From contig JBFWIM010000021.1 of the NCBI GenBank assembly GCA_050255995.1, positions 1 through 20,878 of the forward strand: a stretch of DNA of 20,878 nt. The letters are read 5' to 3'. The position numbers and the translations under genes are program-made. Below, one piece after another: positions 13,250 to 20,521 of this stretch (positions within the stretch are counted from its first letter, which is position 1; each line of letters opens with the position of its first letter). The DNA comes from Intestinibacillus sp050255995 (GTDB taxonomy: Bacteria; Bacillota; Clostridia; Oscillospirales; Butyricicoccaceae). The notes beneath the pieces are model-generated. The model ran no database searches. It was not told the origin of the DNA and saw only the letters and a program-made list of their open reading frames with translations.

Positions 13250-14227
13250 TTAGAGGCGGATCGAAACTTCCCCGGTGGAAAGCGTGCGGGTCTCGCCGTC
13301 CTCCGTGCGCACGAGCAGGTGACCGTTTTCGTCTATATCGAGCGTCTCCGCGGCATAGCTGCCGTGCGGCCCGGTGACCCGCACCAACCTGCCAAGCATA
13401 CAGAGCAGCGAGCGGTATTGCCCGATCAACGCGCCGGCGCCCTCTGTACACAGGAGCTTGTAGCCATCCTCCACGTGGTTTAAAATGGCCGAGGCCAGTG
13501 TGGCCCGGCGCGGCGGCGTATCGCAGAAATCGGCCAGACAACCGGCAACCTCGCGCACTTCAGGCGGCAGCTTGTCCCGGTCAAGCCGCAGATTGATGCC
13601 GATGCCGAGCACGGCGAAATCTACCGACCCGGTTTCCCCCTCGATAGAGGCTTCGGTCAGGATGCCGCAAAGTTTTCTGCCTTCCATGAAAATATCGTTG
13701 ACCCATTTGATGCCGGGCGTAAAGCCGCAGGTTTCTTCAACCGCATGGCACACCGCGACCGCCGCCGTGATCGTCAGAAAATTGAGATGGGAAAGCGGCA
13801 GGTTCGGGCGCAGCAGCATACTCATATACAGCCCGCCGCCGGGCGGGGAGATAAAGGAGCGTCCAAGCCGCCCGCGTCCGGCGGTCTGCTGTCCGGCGAT
13901 CACCGTAAAGCCATGCGGCGCGGTCGGATAGGTGCGCTTGAGCAATGTGTTGGTCGAGTCGGCCTCCTGTAGCACCAGCAGTCCGCGGCCGAGCGCTTCG
14001 GTGCGCAGACCTGTGCGGACGGCGGCTTCCGTCAGGCTGTCGTCGCTCGCGCGCAGCTGGTAGCCGGAACCGGGAACCGCGTCAATGCACAGCCCTTCTG
14101 TGCGCAGCCGATCTATCGTCTTCCATACGGCGGCACGGGACACCCCGAGCTGCTCTGCCAACGCCTCGCCGCTGATATAATCCCCGCGCCGTTGCTCCAG
14201 TGCGGCCAAAACTTCTTCGCGTACCAT
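13250..14227 (-). CDS. birA: Bifunctional biotin-[acetyl-CoA-carboxylase] ligase / biotin operon repressor
   Basis: 325 residues. N-terminal helix-turn-helix (about 1-60; GEALAEQLGVSRAAVWKTID), catalytic biotin-ligase domain (about 80-270) and a C-terminal SH3-like domain. Active-site motifs are GRGRLGR (117-123, the biotinyl-AMP loop), KWVNDI (174-179, with K174 matching the catalytic Lys183 of E. coli BirA) and LGIGINL (207-213). The enzyme makes biotinyl-5'-AMP and biotinylates carboxylase BCCP subunits; the HTH marks a group II enzyme that also represses biotin genes. ATG 14227 is chosen because homology starts there and AAAGGA lies upstream. No biotin genes are in this window. It is divergent from ylmH. 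Confidence 0.96.
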   Translation of the reverse strand: MVREEVLAALEQRRGDYISGEALAEQLGVSRAAVWKTIDRLRTEGLCIDAVPGSGYQLRASDDSLTEAAVRTGLRTEALGRGLLVLQEADSTNTLLKRTYPTAPHGFTVIAGQQTAGRGRLGRSFISPPGGGLYMSMLLRPNLPLSHLNFLTITAAVAVCHAVEETCGFTPGIKWVNDIFMEGRKLCGILTEASIEGETGSVDFAVLGIGINLRLDRDKLPPEVREVAGCLADFCDTPPRRATLASAILNHVEDGYKLLCTEGAGALIGQYRSLLCMLGRLVRVTGPHGSYAAETLDIDENGHLLVRTEDGETRTLSTGEVSIRL

Positions 14228-14278
14228 GAACCCAAAATCCTTTCGCCGAAAAATTAACAGTTCTTTCATTTTGATATT

Positions 14279-14308
14279 ATTGTAAACCATTTCACGGTAA
14301 GGTACAAT
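14279..14308. promoter_or_regulatory. Overlapping divergent birA/ylmH promoters
   Basis: Plus strand: TTGTAA (14280-14285), 17 nt, TACAAT (14303-14308). Minus strand: TTGTAC (14307-14302), 17 nt, TACAAT (14284-14279). The -35 of each promoter overlaps the -10 of the other. TTGTAAACC (14280-14288) equals a BirA operator half-site known from the E. coli bio operator. Confidence 0.5.
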
Positions 14309-14364
14309 GAAATTGCCGTATTTTCCGCGGGAATTTTACCGGCGGACAGAAGGAGAGAGATATT

Positions 14365-15168
14365 TTGAAAACCAAAGCGGAGATTCTGCGCGCGCTGGCA
14401 CAGACCGAGGAGGATCGTGTGCTGCTTGCGCAGGCGCTGGATAAACTGGACACCTGCCGTACGCGCGGCTATCAAACGAATACGCGGTTTCTGGATCTGC
14501 GGGAGCGTACGCTGGTGGCGGAGGCTGTGCGGCTCGCAGGCGGCGAAGCGGAGTCTGTGATGGCCGGGGGCTATCCGGATGCTGAACGCGTCTGCACAGT
14601 GTTTTACCCCGACTATCTGACGGCAGGGGATGCGCTAAGCAGGGACAACAGCCCGCTTGCCGTGCTGCGCGCCGCCAAGCACCCGGCGGACACGCTGACG
14701 CACCGCGATTATCTGGGCGCGCTGATGGGGCTGCAGGTCAAGCGGGAGTGCGTCGGGGACATTGTGGTGCATGATGAGGGCGCGGATCTGGTCGTTCTGC
14801 GCGATGTGGCCGATTTCCTCCTGCTGCATTTTGACCGCGCGGGACGCAAGCGGCTCACACTTTGCGAGATTGCGCCCGAAGCGCTGCGCATGCCGCAGGA
14901 CACAGGAGAGGAAAAAGAGGGGAGCGTGGCTTCCCTGCGGCTGGACGCTGTGACGGCGATGCTTTTTGGCTTATCCCGTGCCGAGGCGCAGGAGCAGATC
15001 GCAAAAGGCCAGGTGTTTCTCAATTTTCTTGCCTGCCAAAAGCCTGAAAAGGAGGTTTGCGGGGGTGACCGCATTACGCTCCGCGGCATGGGCCGCGCGC
15101 GGATTACCGCGCTTTCCGGCATTAGCCGGAAAGGACGGCAATTTTTACGCTATGCGTGTTCGCGCTGA
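14365..15168 (+). CDS. ylmH: YlmH-family S4-domain RNA-binding protein
   Basis: 267 residues. An N-terminal region (about 1-75) with DTCRTRGYQTNTRFLDLRE, a central RRM-like domain with ALMGLQVKRECVGDIVV (119-135), which is diagnostic of YlmH, and a C-terminal S4 RNA-binding domain (about 188-240; SLRLDAVTAMLFGLSRAEAQ...GQVFLN). YlmH proteins act on ribosome-nascent chain complexes in translation quality control. The gene usually sits in the ylmEFGH-divIVA division cluster; here it stands alone beside birA. TTG start at 14365, with AAGGAG 9 nt upstream. Confidence 0.93.
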   Translation: MKTKAEILRALAQTEEDRVLLAQALDKLDTCRTRGYQTNTRFLDLRERTLVAEAVRLAGGEAESVMAGGYPDAERVCTVFYPDYLTAGDALSRDNSPLAVLRAAKHPADTLTHRDYLGALMGLQVKRECVGDIVVHDEGADLVVLRDVADFLLLHFDRAGRKRLTLCEIAPEALRMPQDTGEEKEGSVASLRLDAVTAMLFGLSRAEAQEQIAKGQVFLNFLACQKPEKEVCGGDRITLRGMGRARITALSGISRKGRQFLRYACSR

Positions 15169-15241
15169 TCCGGAAAGAACAACTCCTCAGATACGTTTTT
15201 GTGAAAAATGCCCGATAAGGCTACCCAAAGCGGGAGTTTCA

Positions 15242-15250
15242 TGGTATAAT
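15242..15250 (+). promoter_or_regulatory. Extended -10 promoter of the large SLH protein
   Basis: TGGTATAAT is a TGn-extended perfect -10 (TATAAT at 15245-15250). No good -35 is seen 17 nt upstream. The leader would be about 125 nt. Confidence 0.45.
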
Positions 15251-15384
15251 AACGAAGAGCTATCCGAAAATACAGGTTTGGTATGCCGGATTCAGACATA
15301 TGCCGCGCGGCGCGCAGCATACCATGGATACGGTATGTCCTCAAAATACACGACAGACGAAATCGACCGAAGAGGTGAATGGTT

Positions 15385-17970
15385 TTGAAAAATTTGAAAC
15401 GGTTTCTGTCCGGCGTCCTCGCGGGCGCATTGCTGCTGACCGCCAGCCCGGTCGTGTTCGCGGCAAGCGATATTGAAAGCCATTGGGCGAAAAGCTATAT
15501 CGACTACATGAACGAGCTGGAGGTTATGAAGGCCTCGTCGGACGGCAGCTACAAGCCCGATCAGGCGATCTCCCGCGCGGAATTCATGCGTTACTTAAAC
15601 CGCGCCTTCCATTTTACCGAGAAGGCGTCCATCAGCTACAGCGATGTGACCGACACGACCGCCTGGTACTACGAACCGGTACAGGTTGCGGTCGCGCACG
15701 GCTATATCAACGGCATGGGCAACAACAAGATGAATCCTCTCGGCAACCTGACGCGCGAACAGGCCGCGACCATCATCGGCCGCCTGCATAAGTATACGCC
15801 AACGGCGACCGCTTCCGGCTTGACCTTTACCGATAAAAGCAAGATTCAGAGTTGGAGTGCCGGTTATATCGCCGAGGCAGTGGACAAGGGCTACATCGTC
15901 GGCTATCCGGACGGCTCCTTCAAGCCGCAGGATCTGATCACCCGCGCGCAGATGGCCAAGATTCTGTACGCGTACATGGGCACTTCGCTTGACGATAAGG
16001 ACGGCAGCTATACCGGAAGCGGCCTGCGCTCCGACACCGATAACGTGACCATCTGCGAGCCGGGCACCCTGTCAGACGCGGAGATCGACGGCGACCTCTA
16101 CATTACGGAGGGCGTGCTGAGCGGCACGGTCGAGCTGCACGATGTGCAGGTCAAGGGAACCATCGTGGTTTCGGGCGGCAACGTGGTGCTCGACGGCGTG
16201 GATGCGGCCAATATGATTCTGTCCACTCCACTTTCAAGCGTGCTGTCCGTCAGTGCGACAGGTGAAACCAACATCGGCACAACCGAGATCCAGTCCGCGG
16301 CTTCGCTGCGGGAAAGCAATCTGGACGTCAGCGCGGGGGGCTTTGCCGATCTCATTGTGACCGGTGAGGATAAACCGGCCATTTCGCTGGACGGCAATGT
16401 CTGGGACGTCAAGGTGCAGGGCGACTGCGCCATCAGCACAACATCCTCTTCTTCGATCAATGCGCTGACTGCGGATGCCGCCGTTACCGTGACGGGCTAC
16501 GGTTCCATCGAGAAGGCGATCATCAATAAAAAGGGAGTTTCCCTCGCCGTCGAGCCTGCGAGCTATGAACTGGCAAGCGGCGTGAGCGCCGAGATTGCCG
16601 GAACGACCGTATCCTCGTCAAACGCGGTTACCGTGACGCCGGGAAGCCTGTCGATTGATCTTGCAAGCACGGGCAGCGTGGATTTCTATACCGACTTTAC
16701 AGTCAGCGGTGATCCGGATACCATTACCAAGCTCGTCTGCAATGGCAGCACTCTGACCGAGAACACCGATTACCGTACAACAACCAGCGGTTTCCGTCTT
16801 TACCGGTCGTATCTGACTACGCTGAAGGAAGGCAGTTACATTGTGTCGGTGTATTTCGAGGACGGTACCAAGGGAGCGCTGACGGTCAAGGTCGTCAATT
16901 CCGCCAAAAACAGCGTCGACGTCAGCACGCTCGATTTCGATAAATATCACGACTCTCTGGACTACGCCAATCTGGATGTCACGTTGAGCCTGGCGTCCGG
17001 GGTCACGCTGAGTTCGATCAAGCTTGCCGGAACAACGCTGGAGCGCGGCACGGACTATACCTACAACGCAACGACCGGCGCGGTCATCTTCCAGCGCACC
17101 TCGCTGGAAAAGAAAAGCGCCGGCAGCTATACAATCACCTTTAACGTCAGCGCGGGCAACAGTCCGACGGTGACGCTCGATATCCAGGATTCTTCTCCCA
17201 AAAATGAAATTTCGCCGGCTACGGTTGATTTTGATGCAAACACGTCGAGCGGAGGCTATCAGGACATCACAGTGAAGCTGACTGCTGTAGACGGCGCAAC
17301 GCTGGGGAGCATCACCGCGAACGGCAAAAAGCTCACCGAGGACTGGCAGTATAAGCTGGACGGACAGAACGTCATTCTAAATAAGGGCGCTGTGGCCGAT
17401 TTTGCCGAAGATGGCGCGACCTACTGCAACTTTACTTTTCGGATGAGTACGGGCGAAAGCCCGGTGCTGCGGGTGAACTATGTCACGACTTATGCGCTCA
17501 CCACCACCGTCATTGACGATCTGGGCAATGCGGTAGAGGGCGTACAGATTGATGTTGTCCCCACGAGCGACGGCGGCACCGCTTCGCAGTCGGTCGAGAC
17601 GGGCGCGGATGGCGTCGCCACGGTCTATGTCAAGCGCGGCAGCTATACCATCACGGCGTCGGGTGATAAATTCCAGAGCAAGCTGACCCGCACGGTGACG
17701 GTCAGCGGGGGCCAGTCGGTGAAGCTGACAGCGCAAATTCTGGAGACCGTCAAAATTTATGTAACCGGCACGACGGGCGCCAAAATTTCCGGCGCGACTG
17801 TAACGCTGGGCGGACAGTCGGTTACGACGGGCGCAGACGGCCTTGCCGAATTCAGCGTCAAGCGTGACACCTATACTGTGCGCGTGACGTGCAGCGGATA
17901 TACTGCCAAGACGCAGGATATTGTGGTGAATCAGACGATGCAGCAGCGTATAACCCTGAGCAAATCTTAA
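15385..17970 (+). CDS. Large SLH-domain cell-surface protein with Ig-like and carboxypeptidase-regulatory-like repeats
   Basis: 861 residues from TTG 15385; an ATG at 15379 is in frame, but the SD GAGGTG (15372-15377) lies 7 nt from the TTG and almost touches the ATG. Signal peptide (about 1-27, ending VVFA); three SLH repeats (about 28-75, 84-133 and 147-197) that anchor the protein to the cell wall; a long Ser/Thr/Val-rich beta-strand region (about 205-415); three X2-like Ig modules (to about 510, 600 and 700) recognisable by TDYxx...GSYxxxVxF patterns; and two tandem carboxypeptidase-regulatory-like beta-sandwich repeats (about 700-785 and 786-861), each with an ETGADGVATVYVKRGSYTI-type core. 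No catalytic domain is visible, so a structural or adhesive surface role is likely. Confidence 0.85.
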   Translation: MKNLKRFLSGVLAGALLLTASPVVFAASDIESHWAKSYIDYMNELEVMKASSDGSYKPDQAISRAEFMRYLNRAFHFTEKASISYSDVTDTTAWYYEPVQVAVAHGYINGMGNNKMNPLGNLTREQAATIIGRLHKYTPTATASGLTFTDKSKIQSWSAGYIAEAVDKGYIVGYPDGSFKPQDLITRAQMAKILYAYMGTSLDDKDGSYTGSGLRSDTDNVTICEPGTLSDAEIDGDLYITEGVLSGTVELHDVQVKGTIVVSGGNVVLDGVDAANMILSTPLSSVLSVSATGETNIGTTEIQSAASLRESNLDVSAGGFADLIVTGEDKPAISLDGNVWDVKVQGDCAISTTSSSSINALTADAAVTVTGYGSIEKAIINKKGVSLAVEPASYELASGVSAEIAGTTVSSSNAVTVTPGSLSIDLASTGSVDFYTDFTVSGDPDTITKLVCNGSTLTENTDYRTTTSGFRLYRSYLTTLKEGSYIVSVYFEDGTKGALTVKVVNSAKNSVDVSTLDFDKYHDSLDYANLDVTLSLASGVTLSSIKLAGTTLERGTDYTYNATTGAVIFQRTSLEKKSAGSYTITFNVSAGNSPTVTLDIQDSSPKNEISPATVDFDANTSSGGYQDITVKLTAVDGATLGSITANGKKLTEDWQYKLDGQNVILNKGAVADFAEDGATYCNFTFRMSTGESPVLRVNYVTTYALTTTVIDDLGNAVEGVQIDVVPTSDGGTASQSVETGADGVATVYVKRGSYTITASGDKFQSKLTRTVTVSGGQSVKLTAQILETVKIYVTGTTGAKISGATVTLGGQSVTTGADGLAEFSVKRDTYTVRVTCSGYTAKTQDIVVNQTMQQRITLSKS

Positions 17971-17981
17971 ATAAGCGCCAT

Positions 17982-18009
17982 AAGACGAGGCCGTGCGCCT
18001 CGTCTTTTT
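17982..18009 (+). terminator. Terminator of the large SLH gene
   Basis: Stem AAGACGAGGC / GCCTCGTCTT with loop CGTGC, followed by TTTTT. Confidence 0.88.
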
Positions 18010-18086
18010 CTTTGTCCCGAACTGCATGTCCATCTAAAAGACCTGTCGCTTTTGGGACAGCAGTTTGTAAAAGTTGTCTGTCCGCT

Positions 18087-18119
18087 TTGACAAAATGAGA
18101 CCCGTCCCCGCGCTATAAT
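18087..18119 (+). promoter_or_regulatory. spoIIG-type promoter with 21-bp spacer and Spo0A-box-like sequences
   Basis: Perfect TTGACA (18087-18092) and perfect TATAAT (18114-18119) separated by 21 bp, which echoes the atypically long 22-bp spacing of the B. subtilis spoIIG promoter, activated by Spo0A-P. Spo0A-box-like sequences: TTTGACA (18086-18092, one mismatch to TTCGACA) and TGTCGCT (18044-18050, two mismatches to TGTCGAA). Confidence 0.65.
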
Positions 18120-18148
18120 AATGGCGTGGACACAGAAAGGGGTGGCGC

Positions 18149-19009
18149 ATGGAGGTTGTCTATGTTGACGTGCTGGCAGCGATCAATTTTGCGGTTGATT
18201 TTCTGCTGCTGCTCGCGACTGCGCGGCTTGCCGGCGTCTATGTGCGGCGGCGGCGGTTGGCGGCCGGGGCAGCAGCAGGCGCGGCCTATGCGGTCTGCAC
18301 GGTTTATCCTGTTCCCGCGATCCTGCTCTGGCCAGTCGTACGGCTCGCGGTGGGCCTTGTAATGGTACGGCTGGCTTTTGGAAAACAGGAGCGGGCTGTG
18401 TTTGGCAAGCTGTATCTGCTGTTCCTGCTCGTCGCGTTTGGCTTTGCCGGCTGCACCGTCGCGTTGTATTGGATGACCGGCACACAGCTGGGGCAAAGTG
18501 GGGTATATTACTTTGACGTGCCGTTTCGCGTAGTTGCCGCAGCCTGCGGGATCGCCTATGTCCTGAGCGGGCTGCTCTTCCGCGGCGCGGCAAAGCACGG
18601 TGCGGTACATCAGACGGCGGAACAGGTCGAGGTGGCGCTGGGTGACCGCCGGGTATGCTTTTCCCTGCTGTATGATACGGGAAACGATCTGGCGGATCCT
18701 GTGACCGGGCGGCCTGTGCTGGTGCTGGAGCGTCGCGCGGCGGCGCGCCTTATGCCAAGCGAGCTGCTGTTTGTCTGCACTGCGCTTGAGCAGAGCAACT
18801 GTGCAGGGCTGCTGACCCGTATCCCCGAGCCATGGCGCGCACGGTTCCGGCTGTTGCCGTATCGCTCGCTCGGAAACGCGGGAGGTATGCTGCTGATGCT
18901 GCGGCCGGACGAAGTGACGCGCCAGAGCGGCACACGGTATGACGCATATGTTGCAATCAGCCCGGATCGGATTGCGGGAGGGCGCTATGAAGGGCTTATC
19001 GGTATATGA
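18149..19009 (+). CDS. spoIIGA: Sigma-E processing peptidase SpoIIGA
   Basis: 286 residues (B. subtilis 309). An N-terminal membrane domain with about five helices (first at 7-27, last near 127-145) is followed by a cytosolic aspartic-protease-like domain with the signature YDTGNDLADPVTG (175-187); D176 is the predicted catalytic aspartate. SpoIIGA sits in the asymmetric septum and, when triggered by the forespore signal SpoIIR, cleaves the pro-sequence from pro-sigma-E. AAAGGGGTGG precedes the ATG. The sigE start is 12 nt downstream, with its SD overlapping this stop, so the pair forms the classic spoIIG operon. Confidence 0.95.
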   Translation: MEVVYVDVLAAINFAVDFLLLLATARLAGVYVRRRRLAAGAAAGAAYAVCTVYPVPAILLWPVVRLAVGLVMVRLAFGKQERAVFGKLYLLFLLVAFGFAGCTVALYWMTGTQLGQSGVYYFDVPFRVVAAACGIAYVLSGLLFRGAAKHGAVHQTAEQVEVALGDRRVCFSLLYDTGNDLADPVTGRPVLVLERRAAARLMPSELLFVCTALEQSNCAGLLTRIPEPWRARFRLLPYRSLGNAGGMLLMLRPDEVTRQSGTRYDAYVAISPDRIAGGRYEGLIGI

Positions 19010-19021
19010 AAGGGGACAGAC

Positions 19022-19738
19022 ATGGTGAAATTTCGGTTGTTTGACGGGCTGATACGGCTGCTCGTGCGGTTGGGGTTTGTGCGCGGAACGCCGGTGCAGT
19101 ATATCGGCGGTTCCGAAACATTGCCGCCGCCGCTTGAAGCCCAGGAAGAGGCCGAAGCGCTCGCCGCCTGGCGGGAAGGCGACACCGCTGCGCGTGACGT
19201 GCTTATTGAACGCAATCTGCGGCTAGTCGTATATATTGCGCGGAAGTTCGAGAACACCGGCATCAATGTCGAAGACCTGATTTCGATTGGCACCATCGGG
19301 CTGATTAAAGCGGTCGGCACCTACAAGGCCGATAAAAACACCAAGCTTGCAACCTATGCCTCGCGCTGCATCGAAAATGAAATTCTGATGCACCTGCGCA
19401 AGGTCTCCGGGCAGCGCTCCGAGGTTTCATTCGACGAACCGCTCTCGTCGGACTGGGACGGGAACGAACTGCTGCTTTCCGATATCCTCGGCACCGAACC
19501 GGACAGCGTTCTGCGGCCGCTTGAGGACGATGTGGACCGGCAGCTGCTGATCCGCGCGCTGGGACGTCTGCCGGAACGGGAAAAGAATATCATTTCCATG
19601 CGGTTTGGGCTGAACGGCGTGGAAAGCAAAACGCAAAAGGAAGTTGCCGACCTGCTCGGCATCTCGCAGTCCTACATATCCCGCCTGGAAAAGCGCATCA
19701 TTTCGCGTATGAAAAAAGATATTTTAAAATGGGTATGA
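19022..19738 (+). CDS. sigE: Sporulation sigma factor SigE (pro-sigma-E)
   Basis: 238 residues (B. subtilis 239). The amphipathic pro-sequence (1-26) ends before YIGGSETLPPPL, so cleavage between Q26 and Y27 is predicted by comparison with the Bacillus site. Region 2: LIERNLRLVVYIARKFENTG, DLISIGTIGLIKAV and NTKLATYASRCIENEILMHL. Region 4: LPEREKNIISMRFGL and the helix-turn-helix TQKEVADLLGISQSYISRLE. Sigma-E directs early mother-cell transcription, including engulfment genes such as spoIIP, which is also in this window. In many spore-formers sigG follows directly; here a CatA-like gene does, after a hairpin. Confidence 0.97.
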   Translation: MVKFRLFDGLIRLLVRLGFVRGTPVQYIGGSETLPPPLEAQEEAEALAAWREGDTAARDVLIERNLRLVVYIARKFENTGINVEDLISIGTIGLIKAVGTYKADKNTKLATYASRCIENEILMHLRKVSGQRSEVSFDEPLSSDWDGNELLLSDILGTEPDSVLRPLEDDVDRQLLIRALGRLPEREKNIISMRFGLNGVESKTQKEVADLLGISQSYISRLEKRIISRMKKDILKWV

Positions 19739-19757
19739 CCGAATGCTAGGCAGCGCC

Positions 19758-19795
19758 GCCCCTTTCTGCTACAATAGAAGCAGAAAGGGGCTTTT
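19758..19795 (+). terminator. sigE terminator hairpin that hides the next gene's SD and carries a -10
   Basis: Perfect 13-bp stem GCCCCTTTCTGCT (19758-19770) / AGCAGAAAGGGGC (19779-19791) with 8-nt loop ACAATAGA, then TTTT. The 3' arm contains AAAGGGG, the only SD for the ATG at 19798. TGCTACAAT (19767-19775), spanning stem and loop, is an extended -10. Confidence 0.75.
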
Positions 19796-19797
19796 GC

Positions 19798-20457
19798 ATG
19801 ACTTTCCACCTGATTGATATGGATACTTGGGAACGCCGCACGCATTACGCGGCCTATACCGGCTTTTTGCCGCTTAACTGGAATATTACCGTTGAGCTTG
19901 ACCTGTCCGTCCTGCTGCCGGAAATCCGTTCGCGCGGCCTGCGGCTCTATCCGGTCATGCTCTACCTGGCCTGTACCGCAATCGGGCGCATTCCCGCGTT
20001 CCGCATGGGATATGACGCGCAGGGGCGGCTGGGGTATTTTGACGAGGTGCATCCCTCCTACACAGTGTTTCATAAGGACGACCAGACCTTTTCCGACCTG
20101 TGGAGCTACTACCATCCTGATTTTTGCACATTTTATGACGGCATGGTACAGGATATGGAAACGTGGGGAGCCTGCAAGGGGTACAAGGGACGGCCGGACG
20201 CGCCGCCGAACTGCTGCCCAATGTCCATGACGCCATGGCTCCGGTTCACAAGCTGCTCGTTCGATACCTTTAAGCCCGCGCAGATGCTGCGGCCCATCCT
20301 GACCTTTGGCCGTTATTTTGAGCGTGACAGGCACACGCTGCTGCCGTTTGCCATTTGTGCAAATCACGCCGTCGCGGATGGCTGGCATGCGGCGTGTCTG
20401 GTTCAGGAGCTTCAGGAAATGATGGATGAGCCGCAAAACTTTTTGGGGAAAGCATAA
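19798..20457 (+). CDS. CatA-like chloramphenicol O-acetyltransferase family protein
   Basis: 219 residues, the full length of type A CATs. The active-site motif reads NHAVADGWH: His190 and Asp194 correspond to the catalytic His195 and Asp199 of CAT-III, while the first His of the usual HHAVCDG is Asn here. Other family features are MLYLACTAIGRIPAFRM, PSYTVFHKDD and the SMTPWLRFTS segment near the substrate Ser. Acetyl-CoA-dependent acetylation of chloramphenicol is possible, but many clostridial chromosomal homologues have unproven substrates. No mobile element is seen nearby and base composition resembles the neighbours, which favours an intrinsic gene. It lies 59 nt after sigE. Confidence 0.88.
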   Translation: MTFHLIDMDTWERRTHYAAYTGFLPLNWNITVELDLSVLLPEIRSRGLRLYPVMLYLACTAIGRIPAFRMGYDAQGRLGYFDEVHPSYTVFHKDDQTFSDLWSYYHPDFCTFYDGMVQDMETWGACKGYKGRPDAPPNCCPMSMTPWLRFTSCSFDTFKPAQMLRPILTFGRYFERDRHTLLPFAICANHAVADGWHAACLVQELQEMMDEPQNFLGKA

Positions 20458-20521
20458 AAATCCTGCGAAACCCCGCACAGGCTCTTGCAATCAAAACCGG
20501 GCGTGCAAAAGAGGTGGAGCT

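Noticed and set aside
17377..18033. 218-codon minus-strand open frame at the end of the large SLH gene
   Set aside because: Antisense shadow spanning the SLH gene's terminator; no SD or domain.
19798..20457. Acquired antibiotic-resistance cassette
   Set aside because: CAT homology is clear, but there is no transposase, repeat, integron site or change in composition around it, so recent transfer is not supported.
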